Shown: positions 25,435-35,121, counted from the stretch's first letter. The stretch is 64,000 nucleotides of DNA from an uncultured Eubacteriales bacterium (GCA_910579575.1 CAJTUM010000002.1:186001-250000); one strand, 5' to 3'. A program made the numbers and translations. Notes: generated by a model not told the origin, from the letters alone.

Positions 25435-27852
25435 TTACTGCAAGCGGATATAATTTTTATGAGCATAGCCCTCTATGCCGTTGTAGTTCACCCAATACCA
25501 ACTGCCTGAAGTCTTATCCGGGTAGACCGTGCAAGTCGCCCCTTCGGGAATCGCGCCGATCTGTGTAGACCATTTGGGCGAAACGGCGGGCTTACTGTTG
25601 ATGGCAAGCGTACCGTCCGTATTATGAACCACGCCTTTACGCGTGTTGACAGCGGGTTGAGTCGGCTGAGGCTTTGTGAATGTGATATAATTGCTGTGGG
25701 CGTAGCCCTCTACGCCGTTGTAGCTCACCCAATACCAACTGCCGTTTTTGCGATCGGTGTAAACGGTGCAGGCGGCTCCTTCGGGAATGGCGCCGAGCTG
25801 CTTGGACCAATTGGGGGACACGGCGGGCTTATCGTTGATGGCAAGCGAGCCGTCTGTTCCGGTAGCATAGCCGACAGAGGTTCTATCCTGCTTGGGCTGC
25901 TCGGGCTGGACAGGCTGCACAGGCTCCTCCGGCTTTTTCTCTGGCTCCTTTACCGGCTCGTCTTTTTTGGCAATGTCAAAGTTGCCAACGGCGCTCTTGT
26001 ATTCTTTGTCTCCCGCCAAGAAGACAAACTGATAATAATAGGTTCCGGCCTCCATATTGCTGATATTGTGCTCATAGACGTTGGTAAATTTCTGGCTGCT
26101 GGTTTTTAGGCTGCTGTTATAGACCCGGCTCATGCTGCCAGCAGAGGAGCCCAGATAGAACTGGACGCCGGTCAGCGTCAGGTCGGACGTCTGGCAATCC
26201 ACGGAGAAACGCATGGTGGTTTCGTTGAGCAGGCTGGCCTGAGGCGTCCCCATCGTCATAGTAGATTCCGTCTGCTTGGGCGTCTCCGCTTTGGAGAGCT
26301 CCAGGAAGCCATAGCCCGTTTGGACGTTGGTAAATTTGCCGTTCGTGGTAGCGGTATGAACCTTTTCCTCTACTTGGGCGGGCGCCAGGCTCTTTCCCCA
26401 AACCATATCCAGCAGCACGGCGGCTGCGGAGACGTGGGGCGTCGCCATGGACGTGCCGCTTTTGCTGCCATAGCTGCCGCCGGGAATCGCCGCCTTGATG
26501 CTGGCGCCTGGGGCCATCAAATCTATATTGACGCCATAGTTGGAGAACTCCGCCTTTTCCCGATTGGAATTGCCAGCGGAGACAATGATCGTGCCGGGAA
26601 CCGTCAGGTGAGCGGGGCAAACGCTGCTGGTATCCATGTTATCGTTGCCGGCGGCGATGATCACCGTGGAACCCTTGCCGACGGCATACTGCACGGCGGC
26701 GTCCTGCACGGCGCTGTGTCGGCCGCCCAAAGACAGGTTGATTACGTCTGCATTGTTGTTGGCGGCGTATTTGATGCCCAGGGACACCATGGAAACAGAG
26801 CCGGAGCCCTTGGCGTTGAGCACTCGCACCGGCATAATTTTCACATTGGCAGAGCCCACGCAATCGATGATCGTGCCCGCCACATGAGTGCCATGGCTGT
26901 TTTCATCGTTGGGCGTGTTGTCGTTGTCCACAAAATCTTTGCCGCCCACCGTCTTGTTTTTCAGGAAAGGATGGCTGGTATCCACGCCGCTGTCCACAAC
27001 GGCCACAACGCCGCTGCGGCCCTTCAGCAGGGCGGCGTTGTCCGAAATAAATTTGTCAAAACCGCAGTTTGTCGCGCCCCAGGTATAATGGCTGCCTGAA
27101 GCGGAAAGGTCGTCGCCGTCGGAGTTGGCCGCCGGGGGAATATAAAAGTCCGGCTCGGCAGTGACGCCCATGCCGTTCAGCGTTTCCGCCGCGTCTTTGG
27201 CTTCGGCGGGGCTGGCGAATTGCAACACCCACAGATCGTCGCCGTCGTGGATGACCTTTTCAGCGCCCAGCTTGCTGGTATCCAGGTTTTCCGCAATGGC
27301 CAGCACCCGGGCGCTTTGATAAGGCGCCGTCAGGGTGACGGTAGAGGTCTTCTGGTCCCATTCCACATCCATGCTCAGCGCCTCGGAAACCGCCCGAACA
27401 GGCAGATATGTACGGCCTTCCTTGATATAAGCGGCGCTGTCCAGCGCCATAGCGGAGGAATTGACCGTCATGGTATCCGCGCCCACTGGGCACTCAATCT
27501 CGTCGCCATAGGCGCCGGTAATCAACACCGTTTTGCTGGCGGCGTCATAATCCACCTCGGCGCCGGCGGCTTCGGCCACGGCCCGGATAGGCAGCATGGT
27601 CCGGTCGTTTTTCAAATCCGGCGCGGCGTCCATGGTCTGCTCTTCGCCGTCCACCGTCAGCACCTTGGAGCCCAGCTGGAGCTTCATGGTGTCAAAATAG
27701 GCGGAATCGTCCTCGTTTTTCAGCAGCTCAGACAATTCTTTTCCAAAATTGTCGGATTCTGCGGCCCGGATTGGCGTGACCAGCGCGCCAGGCAGCAGCA
27801 GCGCCCCTGCCAGCGCCGCAGCCGCAGCCCGCCGGAATAAGTCGTTTTTCAT
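25435..27852 (-). CDS. Secreted subtilisin-family (S8) serine protease with SH3 repeats
   Basis: 805 residues from the ATG at 27852. Signal peptide to about residue 31; stalk-like repeats ~50-180; I9-like pro-segment ~180-240; S8 domain ~260-520 with D287 (VVAVVDSGVD), H320 (NSHGTHVAG), N403 (AAGND) and S468 (GTSMATPH); a beta-sandwich region; a Pro/Glu linker ('EPEKKPEEPVQPVQPEQPKQ'); and two SH3-like repeats of ~65 residues ('TDGSLAINDKPAVSPNWSKQ', 'TDGTLAINSKPAVSPKWSTQ'). All catalytic residues are present, so it should be active outside the cell, probably held by cell-wall contacts through the SH3 repeats. Confidence 0.93.
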   Translation of the reverse strand: MKNDLFRRAAAAALAGALLLPGALVTPIRAAESDNFGKELSELLKNEDDSAYFDTMKLQLGSKVLTVDGEEQTMDAAPDLKNDRTMLPIRAVAEAAGAEVDYDAASKTVLITGAYGDEIECPVGADTMTVNSSAMALDSAAYIKEGRTYLPVRAVSEALSMDVEWDQKTSTVTLTAPYQSARVLAIAENLDTSKLGAEKVIHDGDDLWVLQFASPAEAKDAAETLNGMGVTAEPDFYIPPAANSDGDDLSASGSHYTWGATNCGFDKFISDNAALLKGRSGVVAVVDSGVDTSHPFLKNKTVGGKDFVDNDNTPNDENSHGTHVAGTIIDCVGSANVKIMPVRVLNAKGSGSVSMVSLGIKYAANNNADVINLSLGGRHSAVQDAAVQYAVGKGSTVIIAAGNDNMDTSSVCPAHLTVPGTIIVSAGNSNREKAEFSNYGVNIDLMAPGASIKAAIPGGSYGSKSGTSMATPHVSAAAVLLDMVWGKSLAPAQVEEKVHTATTNGKFTNVQTGYGFLELSKAETPKQTESTMTMGTPQASLLNETTMRFSVDCQTSDLTLTGVQFYLGSSAGSMSRVYNSSLKTSSQKFTNVYEHNISNMEAGTYYYQFVFLAGDKEYKSAVGNFDIAKKDEPVKEPEKKPEEPVQPVQPEQPKQDRTSVGYATGTDGSLAINDKPAVSPNWSKQLGAIPEGAACTVYTDRKNGSWYWVSYNGVEGYAHSNYITFTKPQPTQPAVNTRKGVVHNTDGTLAINSKPAVSPKWSTQIGAIPEGATCTVYPDKTSGSWYWVNYNGIEGYAHKNYIRLQ

Positions 27853-27982
27853 CGTCAAGTCCTCTCTTTTCCAAAAAATTTGCGGTCCGCTCCCCCCTCT
27901 GGACCATGCGCCCAAATGGAGAAAGGATTTGCTCTTTTTTAGTATAAACCCATTTGCCTTCCCCTGCAAGGCCTACTCTTCT

Positions 27983-28023
27983 AAAAACAGGGCCTGGAGT
28001 TTCCTCCAGACCCTGTTTTTTTG
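27983..28023 (-). terminator. Terminator of the SLH surface protein gene
   Basis: AAAAACAGGG(T)CTGGAG pairs with CTCCAG(A)CCCTGTTTTT around a four-base loop, with T runs on both sides. Starts 13 bases past the stop. Confidence 0.88.
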
Positions 28024-28035
28024 CAAGGAACGGGA

Positions 28036-31000
28036 TTATTTTTCGGGGAAATTCTCGGTTTGCACCTGAAGAGCGCTATCCAAGGAGCCGCCCTGTTCGT
28101 TGGAAATTTCGCCCTTGTAGAGGGTGACGTCAATGGTCTTATCCGGTTCGCCGTCAAACATATACCGGCTGTAATTATCCGGTCCGACTGTCGTGCCGGG
28201 CTCAATTTCCACATATTTCAGACCGGTATGATTGGCGGCATAGTCGGTGCAGTCGTCGCCCAACATGGCATAAATTTGGCCGCTGCCAGTGATGCTGCCG
28301 GCGTTTACCATCTTCGTGCCTTCCAAGTTGACAGCGCAGTCGCTGCCGATGGAGATTGTGCCGCTGTTGTGCTGGGCAAAACCAGTGTTAGTAAAAATAC
28401 CATAAGCGCCGTTTTCCAAAGTAATGGCGCCTTTGTTGGTCAGGGGACATTGCAGATTCAGGTTGGTCTCTTGGCCGCTTACCTGAATTTTGCCCTTCTC
28501 TGTAACGGTTACGTCGCCATAGAACTCCACATTGTTCCAAATGGTAGAAGCCGCTTGGATACCGCCGCTCACTAGGATCGTGTCGCTGTGTATGTAGAGG
28601 TTGCAATAATTTCCGGAGTCGATAGCGCCGCCCAAAGAGACATTCTCAAAGTTATAAATGCCCAAATGAGCGCCGTCCTTATCCGATCCGGTCAAAGTTA
28701 CCTTAGAACCCTCCGACAACGTACAGGCGCTGCTCGTGGAGCTGTTCTCATAGTGGAATCCATCAAACTGCAGCGAGGTGTGGGGTTTGATTTCCACTGC
28801 GCCGTTTTGCTCCACATTGATGTAAACGGCTGCGACGCTAATGGCAAACGTCCTGTCCTGATTTTCGCCGCGGGTATCAAACGCAACCAGCTTGCCGCCG
28901 TTTGCCACAGTGAAGCTCTTGCTCATCTCGTTGAGATAAATGGAAGAGGCGCGGTCTTCTCCGCTCTCCATAGTCAGCACGCCGCCGGCGCCCACTGTCA
29001 CAGCGCAAGAGTTAAAGTCTATATGAACATTGCTGGGAATGGTCAGAGAATCAGTCAGAAGGATATCCTCTTTGCCTGTGTAACTGATATACCAGTAAAT
29101 AGAGGGTTCCGTCTTCGCCTGATCCAAAAGACCGCGCAGCTCCGTCATATCGGTTGCCGTTTCATGTTTCGTATCCCGAATCGCATTCTGATACTTCGGG
29201 TTGCGGGTATCCACATGAATTTCCTGCGTCACGTCTCCTGCGGTCACTTTCATAGTGAAGTTGATCCAAGAGGAAGAGGCAGGCTCATTCAGCGCGCTGA
29301 GAGGGATCGAAACTTCCAGCCGGCCTGTTTCGCGGTTCACTTCGGCAGAGGCGTCGACCGTCTCTTGCCGATGGCTGTCTCTGTCATAATAAGCGGCCTG
29401 CGCCTTCACAGTCTTGTCTGCATAGCTCTCGCCCTCAAAAGGCTTGAACTCCATGTGGAAGACGTCATAATCTGTATAATTGTATTCCGCACCGTTGAAA
29501 TGGAGCTGGAAGCTCACATTGGTGCGCAGATGATACTTCCGCTCGCTGGAGTTGTTGGTATACTGGCGCTGGGGGTCGCCGTTGATATAGCCTACCCATT
29601 TGGGGGCGTCTTCTTTGGCGGAGCTGGTCAGATACGGCGTATAAGTGCCCACGCCCCGGTTGATCTCCCGGGTGATTACCATTTTGTCCGCGGCGCCTTG
29701 GCCGTTGTCCACTACAATAATCAGCTCCTGCAAAGCCAAAACGTCGCCGTTGGCGTCCATCCACTTGATATAGTAGGAGGTTTTGCCCGCCACAATTTTA
29801 CCTTCGCTGTTTGTGACCGGAATATCGTTTTTCATCGGGATGTCGTCGGAGCCTTCCACCTGCACAAACTGCTCTGGGTCTGTCGTATTGGCTGCGGTTT
29901 CAGCCGAGGCGCTGATCACATACTGAGTCGCCTTGGCATAAGGCTTCACAACGGCTACAGCCGTGATATTGGCGGCATAAGCCGCGTCGGGCTTGGCCTT
30001 GATGGTATACTTGCCCGGAACATCGTTGGCAAATTCCAAATGATCGCTGTTGGAAATCTGTACGATAAACTGGCTGTTGGGCATCGGCGCGCCTTCCGTC
30101 CACTTGGCTTCCACAGTCAAATCATAGATAATCGGGGTTTTGGCCAGATCATAGGTCCAGCCGCAGAATAGAGAACCCGCCTTTGTGGGAGTACCTACTT
30201 TGCCGGTATCCACTGTGCTGCCAAACCGGACCGTCTGCGGCGCCACGGCAGAACCGCCTTTCGTATCAAACGTCACTGTGCGAGGCGGCACATTGCCAAT
30301 CCAGATAGTAGAAAGGCCGTTTGTCTTGAAGGTAACCGCCGTGCCGTCTTCCTTCACAACGCCGGGGATATTTTGGACAACGCCCTCGACGTTGGTATGG
30401 TTGGCGTTAAAGTGATAGAGCCGCAGGTCTTTGCCAGCCAGGTTCAGCTGGGCGGCAGACAGAGTTACCGTGGTTTCGCCTACAGGATGAATCTCCGTCT
30501 CCGTGGTCTGCTCTCCTTCGGTTTGCACCAGCGTCAGGTCCACATCTACCGCCACAACCGCCGTAGCCTCCGCCAGTTTTTCCTTTCCTTCTGCCGAAAG
30601 CGGTTGCTCCATGGCGGCTTCAACCGCGCTCACCAAAATATTCTTAGCGCCGTCGTTGTCCGTTATCTTTTTGGCGTCTTCTGCCGAAACAGCCTTGGGT
30701 TCAATGGACAAAACCAGCTTATCCCCTGCGCCAACCGCTACTTCTTCTCTTTTATCGTTGCCATCCTCATCTTTCACAATGGTATAGACCTTGGTCTCTC
30801 CGCTCTGCAGATCAATTTGAACGGGGGAGCTCTCGTTCGCCACATCCACTTCAGCCGATTTCTCCACCGTAAATTTGTTGCTGGAAGCCTCGTCTGTCCC
30901 GTCCTCTTTCACCAGCTTCACCTGAATTTCCTTGCCCAGGTCGGAGACGGTCACAGTATAACTGTTGTTTTCCACTTGTGTTTCCGCGCCGCCAATCAGC

Positions 31001-31872
31001 CAAACCACTGTGGCGGAATTAGGGTTGGAAATCGAAGCGGTAATTTTGGCTCCCACAGGCACGGTAGCGCTGGAACCTTCCGCCGTTTTATCGGCGCTCA
31101 GCGTGACAGAGGCTACGGCAGGAGTAACGCTTCCGCCTCCGCCGCTACCGCCGCCTCCGCCGACAGAACTGCCGCCGGAAGGCGTTGTCGCGCCGGGCTG
31201 CGCAGGGGTCGTCGGATTCTCGGTTTGGCCGCCGGCTACTTTTTGGTCATACCGCATCAGCACGGCGGCAATCTGGCCTCGAGTCGCGTTGCCCTGAGGC
31301 GCCAACATGTTATTTTCCATGCCGGAAATCAGGCCCTGGCCCACGGCCCATTTCATGGCCTCTACAGCGTAAGAGCTCACCTGAGCGCTGTCGGCAAAGG
31401 CGCTGATATCGCCGGAACTTTTGGTATCATAGCCCTTAAACTGCGCGTAGCGATACAGGATTGCGGCCATTTGCTCCCGCGTGATGGGGTCCATAGGGCC
31501 AAAATTGCCGTTGTCGTAGCCGTTGACAATGCTCTTTTCGCTGGCCCAGGCCACGGGGCTGGCATACCATTGGTTTGCCGCCACATCTGGGAATTTCCCT
31601 GTGGCAGCGGTTTCCGGCTGCTTTTCCAGCCGGTAGAGTACCGTGACAATCATACCTCGGGTTGTAGAATCCCCCGGCGCAAAAGCGGTATCGCTGACGC
31701 CGCTCATCATGCCCTTTTCATAGACATACTGAACAGCCTCATAGTACCAGTCCCCCGCCTTTACGTCGGCAAAGGGCAGGCCGCCTTCCGCCGCCAGCGC
31801 CATGCCGGGCAAAAGCCCCAGCGTCAGGCACAGAGACAGCAACAGGCTCAGAAACCGTTTTCCTTTTTTCAT
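28036..31872 (-). CDS. Large S-layer-like surface protein with three SLH domains
   Basis: 1278 residues. Signal peptide 1-28. SLH domains at about 31-85, 93-145 and 157-208 anchor it to the secondary cell-wall polymer. A Gly/Ser linker follows (~232-248, SSVGGGGGSGGGG), then Ig-like and beta-rich regions and one InlB/Listeria-Bacteroides-type repeat ('TVTFDTKGGSAVAPQTVRFG') near residue 530. The C-terminal third resembles parallel beta repeats. GAGGAGGAAGACAG precedes the ATG. Expression appears controlled by the invertible promoter at 31929-32071, which now points into this gene. Confidence 0.9.
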   Translation of the reverse strand: MKKGKRFLSLLLSLCLTLGLLPGMALAAEGGLPFADVKAGDWYYEAVQYVYEKGMMSGVSDTAFAPGDSTTRGMIVTVLYRLEKQPETAATGKFPDVAANQWYASPVAWASEKSIVNGYDNGNFGPMDPITREQMAAILYRYAQFKGYDTKSSGDISAFADSAQVSSYAVEAMKWAVGQGLISGMENNMLAPQGNATRGQIAAVLMRYDQKVAGGQTENPTTPAQPGATTPSGGSSVGGGGGSGGGGSVTPAVASVTLSADKTAEGSSATVPVGAKITASISNPNSATVVWLIGGAETQVENNSYTVTVSDLGKEIQVKLVKEDGTDEASSNKFTVEKSAEVDVANESSPVQIDLQSGETKVYTIVKDEDGNDKREEVAVGAGDKLVLSIEPKAVSAEDAKKITDNDGAKNILVSAVEAAMEQPLSAEGKEKLAEATAVVAVDVDLTLVQTEGEQTTETEIHPVGETTVTLSAAQLNLAGKDLRLYHFNANHTNVEGVVQNIPGVVKEDGTAVTFKTNGLSTIWIGNVPPRTVTFDTKGGSAVAPQTVRFGSTVDTGKVGTPTKAGSLFCGWTYDLAKTPIIYDLTVEAKWTEGAPMPNSQFIVQISNSDHLEFANDVPGKYTIKAKPDAAYAANITAVAVVKPYAKATQYVISASAETAANTTDPEQFVQVEGSDDIPMKNDIPVTNSEGKIVAGKTSYYIKWMDANGDVLALQELIIVVDNGQGAADKMVITREINRGVGTYTPYLTSSAKEDAPKWVGYINGDPQRQYTNNSSERKYHLRTNVSFQLHFNGAEYNYTDYDVFHMEFKPFEGESYADKTVKAQAAYYDRDSHRQETVDASAEVNRETGRLEVSIPLSALNEPASSSWINFTMKVTAGDVTQEIHVDTRNPKYQNAIRDTKHETATDMTELRGLLDQAKTEPSIYWYISYTGKEDILLTDSLTIPSNVHIDFNSCAVTVGAGGVLTMESGEDRASSIYLNEMSKSFTVANGGKLVAFDTRGENQDRTFAISVAAVYINVEQNGAVEIKPHTSLQFDGFHYENSSTSSACTLSEGSKVTLTGSDKDGAHLGIYNFENVSLGGAIDSGNYCNLYIHSDTILVSGGIQAASTIWNNVEFYGDVTVTEKGKIQVSGQETNLNLQCPLTNKGAITLENGAYGIFTNTGFAQHNSGTISIGSDCAVNLEGTKMVNAGSITGSGQIYAMLGDDCTDYAANHTGLKYVEIEPGTTVGPDNYSRYMFDGEPDKTIDVTLYKGEISNEQGGSLDSALQVQTENFPEK

Positions 31873-31918
31873 CTGTCTTCCTCCTCATAAGGTTCTATTC
31901 GAAATCGTCCCCATTATT

Positions 31919-31944
31919 CTGCAAGAATGTATACATTGTTGCAA
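31919..31944. repeat. Recombination-site-like palindrome A1 (gene-proximal)
   Basis: Plus strand reads CTGCAA-GAAT-GTATAC-ATTG-TTGCAA. The inner half GTATACATTGTTGCAA (31929-31944) is the exact reverse complement of the inner half of site A2. The 10-6-10 layout with inverted arms resembles tyrosine-recombinase core sites. Confidence 0.8.
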
Positions 31945-32071
31945 ATGGAAACGATTTTCTTCTGTCTTTACAATATCATAATAGACTCCAAATTACAATA
32001 GATACTTTCCCGTTTTTCTGTTGTTTTCGGGGTTATTGTTTTGGCGAAATCTGTTTTGCAACAATGTATAC
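31929..32071 (-). other. Putative invertible promoter segment (inverton A), pointing at the SLH gene
   Basis: Two perfect 16-bp inverted repeats (31929-31944 and 32056-32071) enclose 111 bp that carry a promoter directed to the SLH gene at 28036-31872. The whole segment, read on the minus strand, aligns with the segment at 60879-61023 read on the plus strand. This includes an identical 27-base block (32006-32032 versus 60918-60944) and the same promoter. Inversion would turn the promoter toward the grdD terminator at 32110-32144. Inferred from structure; inversion has not been shown. Confidence 0.72.
31970..31998 (-). promoter_or_regulatory. Promoter inside inverton A
   Basis: Minus strand: TTGTAA (31993-31998), 17-bp spacer, TATTGT (31970-31975). 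Spacing and both boxes are conserved in inverton B. The leader to the SLH start codon would be about 90 bases and includes site A1. Confidence 0.7.
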
Positions 32072-32081
32072 TTTTTTGCAA
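32056..32081. repeat. Recombination-site-like palindrome A2 (gene-distal)
   Basis: Plus strand reads TTGCAA-CAAT-GTATAC-TTTT-TTGCAA. The inner half TTGCAACAATGTATAC (32056-32071) mirrors site A1 exactly. Further TTGCAA-like half-sites follow up to about 32105. Confidence 0.8.
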
Positions 32082-32107
32082 AATTGCGAAAATTTTTTTG
32101 CAAAATT

Positions 32108-32144
32108 AAAAAAGAGACTTGGCTGATTTGGCCAAGTCTCTTTT
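32108..32144 (-). terminator. Terminator of the glycine reductase operon
   Basis: AAAAGAGACTTGGC (32110-32123) pairs with GCCAAGTCTCTTTT (32131-32144), with T runs either way. It also insulates grdD from inverton A. Confidence 0.9.
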
Positions 32145-32163
32145 GTTTTATGCCATGAAGCGC

Positions 32164-33321
32164 TTATTGAACGTATCCGGCTTCCTTCAGCAACGCGATG
32201 GATTTTTCCAAGTTCGCGTCGGAAACCAAGACCACTGGGCCTGTGCAACCCATACCGCTTTCGGCATAGATTTTGTTCTTCCAAAGCACCTGCACCGCGT
32301 CTTCCAGATCCATGATCTCGATGCCCGCGATAGCGCCGGTGACGACCTCCTTGGGCGGGGCTTCCACAGCCTCGGCAGGAGCGGCCTGCTTGTTGGCGGC
32401 GGCTTTGCGCTCCTCCAGCAGTTTAGCCAGACCAGCCTTGTTGGCGGCGGCAAACTCTTCGGCAGCCACCTTGAAGATGTTGCCCCGCACCAGCTGCGCG
32501 GCATATTTGATCGCGCCGGCGATAACCGGAGCGCCGGAAGCGCGGGAGACGATCATCACCAGGCGGTCATAGCCCTCGCCGATGCCCGGGCCATAGCCAT
32601 AGCCCATAGCCTCGTAGCTGCCGCCAGTGGCATAGGAAGACAGCATTTTCACCATGATATTGCCGGTGAGGGAATCCGTCACCATGATATCCGGGGAGCC
32701 GACCAACATATCGTTGCCGCGCATGACGCAGCCGCCGTCTGCCCGAGAGGATTCGGCAAACTTGATGCCATAGCCGTTTTCGGCCAAGGTCTTCAAAGCG
32801 CCTTCGGTCTGGCGGGCGCCGTCCACATTCAGGATGCCCACAGTGGGCTCCTTGACGCCGCAGGTCTTGGCGGCGATAATGCCATAGATGGCGTTTTTAA
32901 TCATACCTTCGATGCGGTCAGTGGAAGAAGTGCCGGTGGTTGTGGCCACAAACATCTCCTTGCCTTTGCCCGGGGTGACGACCCGTCCCACGGTAGAAAC
33001 GCCGATGGGGAACGGATAGTGCATGGTTACAGCGGCGTCCACCTCATGGTTGGCCAGCATTTCTTCCATCTTCTTGTGGCCTTCTTCGTCGTCAGCCACC
33101 TTGACGGTGATCACGCCTTCGGCCTCCAGAGAGCCGATGTAATAAACTTCAACGCCCTCCCGAGCGGCCATGACGGCAGCCTGCATGGCGTTTTCTTCGC
33201 CGTGCTCGCTGCCCATGCCTGTCAGGGCAATCTTCGGCTTTTTGCCAAAGCTGCCTGTCTCAAGACCCTGCGCAATCTCCATAAAGGTATTGGCAATGGT
33301 CTTTTCAATAAATTTAGACAT
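32164..33321 (-). CDS. grdD: Glycine/sarcosine/betaine reductase component C subunit alpha
   Basis: 385 residues from the ATG at 33321 with AGGGGTG upstream. 'KPKIALTGMGSEHGEENAMQAA', 'VMRGNDMLVGSPDIMVTDSLTGN' and 'SGAPVIAGAIKYAAQLVRGN' match GrdD, a PlsX-like subunit. Component C releases acetyl phosphate from the carboxymethyl-selenoether on GrdA. It carries a short Ala/Glu-rich linker before a ~50-residue C-terminal domain. Last gene of the grd operon. Confidence 0.94.
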   Translation of the reverse strand: MSKFIEKTIANTFMEIAQGLETGSFGKKPKIALTGMGSEHGEENAMQAAVMAAREGVEVYYIGSLEAEGVITVKVADDEEGHKKMEEMLANHEVDAAVTMHYPFPIGVSTVGRVVTPGKGKEMFVATTTGTSSTDRIEGMIKNAIYGIIAAKTCGVKEPTVGILNVDGARQTEGALKTLAENGYGIKFAESSRADGGCVMRGNDMLVGSPDIMVTDSLTGNIMVKMLSSYATGGSYEAMGYGYGPGIGEGYDRLVMIVSRASGAPVIAGAIKYAAQLVRGNIFKVAAEEFAAANKAGLAKLLEERKAAANKQAAPAEAVEAPPKEVVTGAIAGIEIMDLEDAVQVLWKNKIYAESGMGCTGPVVLVSDANLEKSIALLKEAGYVQ

Positions 33322-33333
33322 ATTCAACACCCC

Positions 33334-34881
33334 TTATTCGGCGTCGGCGCTGGCCATCAATGTTTCGGCAAAGTCCTTCATCGCCTTGGCGATCAGGCCC
33401 TTGACCTTCTCTTCGGATACGCCCTCTTCGGCGGCCTGAGCGCCGCTGTTGGGCTGGATGGTAAAGGAAACGCCGTCAAACAGATTGGTCATGCGGCCCA
33501 GGAACAGAGAACCCTTGCCGATAATCATGGCGCGGTTGATCTTGCCGGACAGAATATCCTCGCGGGCGAAGCCGATATAAGGCGCGCCGGAGGGGATATG
33601 GCCCTGTGTGGGCGCCCAGCCCACCAGACCGTGCTTGGCGGGGAAAGACGCCAGCTCTTTCTTATCCAGCTCGCCGTTCTTAACAGCCAAAGCGCCGATC
33701 ATCTTATAGTTGGCCAAAGGCACGTCGCCGGCGCCGGCGGGCTTGGTGATATCCGGGTTCTGCATCTCAGGGGAGAATTTGTCCACATCGGTGATCTTCA
33801 GACCGCCTTTGGCCAGAGGCGCGGCAACCAGGGAACCGATGACGTTCTGGGGAGCGGAGCCTGTGCCCACGCAGTGGCGGCCCAGCATATCCAGGTTGAT
33901 TTCGGGGTTGACGCCGTCGTTGGCGCAAACAACAATGGCGAAACCGCCCAACACGTCCTCAATGGCGGGCAGTCCCTTTTTCACATGGTCCTTGCCGTTC
34001 ATGCCCAGCTTTGCGGTGCAGCCGCCGGCTGTGACGACCACGCACTTATAGGAGCCGGCTTTTACCAGAGAGGCGGCTTCGATCATAGCGTGAGCAGGCG
34101 CGGCGCAGAAGCCCCGCAGGTCGGAGCCGGAAGCGTTGACCAGACCGGCCACCTCAGCGGCCGCCTTGGCAAAGTTACCGCCGCCACGCTGGTTCATATC
34201 GCCGCAAGCCTCTTCAGCGCAGTCGATGACATATTCCACGTCTTCTTTGTTGATGCCGGCGGATTTGACGGCGTGCAGCAGAGCCAGCACACTGGAAGCC
34301 TTGCAGGCGATGTTTTCAAACATAACATGGGCGGAAAGGTTGACGTCCACGTCGTGAGCGCGCTTGACGCAGCCCACCAGCTTATTCATATGGTACAGGG
34401 GCTCGGCGTGCTCCTCTTTCACCAGACGCTCCACCTCGGCGCTGTCAATGCCTTCGGCCACCTTGGAGACAATGCTCTCGTCCATCACGGGGTCGGCGGC
34501 CAGTTTCGCTTTGGCAGGGCCCACGAACTCTTTGTCCAGATAGACCAGCTCGAATACGTCACAGACCTGCATCAGCACCAGGAACTCGTCCTGAGGCATA
34601 ATCTCGCCGAATTTGCCATAGCGCTGCGCATTCTCCCAGTTTTTCCCGACCCAGGGCTGCTCCTGCGCGGCCAGCTCTTCCGGCGTCATGTTGCCGATAT
34701 ACGTCTGGTTGGGCATATAAGCCACAACATCTTCATAAGAGCGGAGATGCTTGGGCAGCTCCTTCAAATATTCGGATTCCGGGTTGACGATCATTTCTGT
34801 GGTCTGTGTAGTGCCGGCGTGCAGCACCATGTCAGGCGTATGCACCAGCACATAGCCTGCGCCTTTGATAACGCTGTTCAT
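33334..34881 (-). CDS. grdC: Glycine/sarcosine/betaine reductase component C subunit beta
   Basis: 515 residues from the ATG at 34881; an in-frame GTG three codons upstream is also possible. The thiolase-like fold of GrdC is supported by 'ENIACKASSVLALLHAVKSAGI', 'GLVNASGSDLRGFCAAPAHAMIEAA' and 'GLVGWAPTQGHIPSGAPYIG'. With GrdD it converts the acetyl thioester to acetyl phosphate, which yields ATP. Gap to grdD is 12 bases. Confidence 0.95.
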   Translation of the reverse strand: MNSVIKGAGYVLVHTPDMVLHAGTTQTTEMIVNPESEYLKELPKHLRSYEDVVAYMPNQTYIGNMTPEELAAQEQPWVGKNWENAQRYGKFGEIMPQDEFLVLMQVCDVFELVYLDKEFVGPAKAKLAADPVMDESIVSKVAEGIDSAEVERLVKEEHAEPLYHMNKLVGCVKRAHDVDVNLSAHVMFENIACKASSVLALLHAVKSAGINKEDVEYVIDCAEEACGDMNQRGGGNFAKAAAEVAGLVNASGSDLRGFCAAPAHAMIEAASLVKAGSYKCVVVTAGGCTAKLGMNGKDHVKKGLPAIEDVLGGFAIVVCANDGVNPEINLDMLGRHCVGTGSAPQNVIGSLVAAPLAKGGLKITDVDKFSPEMQNPDITKPAGAGDVPLANYKMIGALAVKNGELDKKELASFPAKHGLVGWAPTQGHIPSGAPYIGFAREDILSGKINRAMIIGKGSLFLGRMTNLFDGVSFTIQPNSGAQAAEEGVSEEKVKGLIAKAMKDFAETLMASADAE

Positions 34882-35061
34882 TTTGTTCACTGCCTCTCTG
34901 CAAATTTTTCAGTTTTCCCGGCCTGGGAACCAGGTCCGCCTGGTTCAAAGCCGGCGTTTATGTGGATCATCCGAGCGGTTTCAGAATAAACAGCCGTAAA
35001 TAATGCGGGCGGTCTATCCGTCCTGTTCTTATGATACCAGTACCATCATATCATAAAACAC

Positions 35062-35108
35062 AAGAAAAGAAAATGGCGATATGACGATTTGATTCGCCAT
35101 ATCGCCAT
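35062..35108 (-). terminator. Hairpin with T-rich tail after grdA
   Basis: On the minus strand ATGGCGATATG pairs with CATATCGCCAT, then TTTTCTTTTC. It sits between grdA and grdC, so it probably terminates partially, giving more grdA (consumed stoichiometrically) than grdCD. The rest of 34882-35121 shows no gene. Confidence 0.65.
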
Positions 35109-35121
35109 CGTTCCTTAGATC

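Noticed and set aside
31929..32071. Insertion sequence or MITE as an explanation for the repeated element
   Set aside because: No target-site duplication or transposase remnant is seen. The ends are 26-bp palindromes continuing beyond the inverted repeat, and a conserved outward promoter lies inside, which fits site-specific inversion better. A MITE-like origin cannot be fully excluded.
32119..34989. 956-residue plus-strand ORF opposite grdC/grdD
   Set aside because: It is the antisense shadow of two well-supported genes; composition is His/Gly/Gln rich as expected from GC-rich reverse frames. The same applies to 19790-21328, 37177-38547, 7705-8931 and 30373-31890 on the plus strand.
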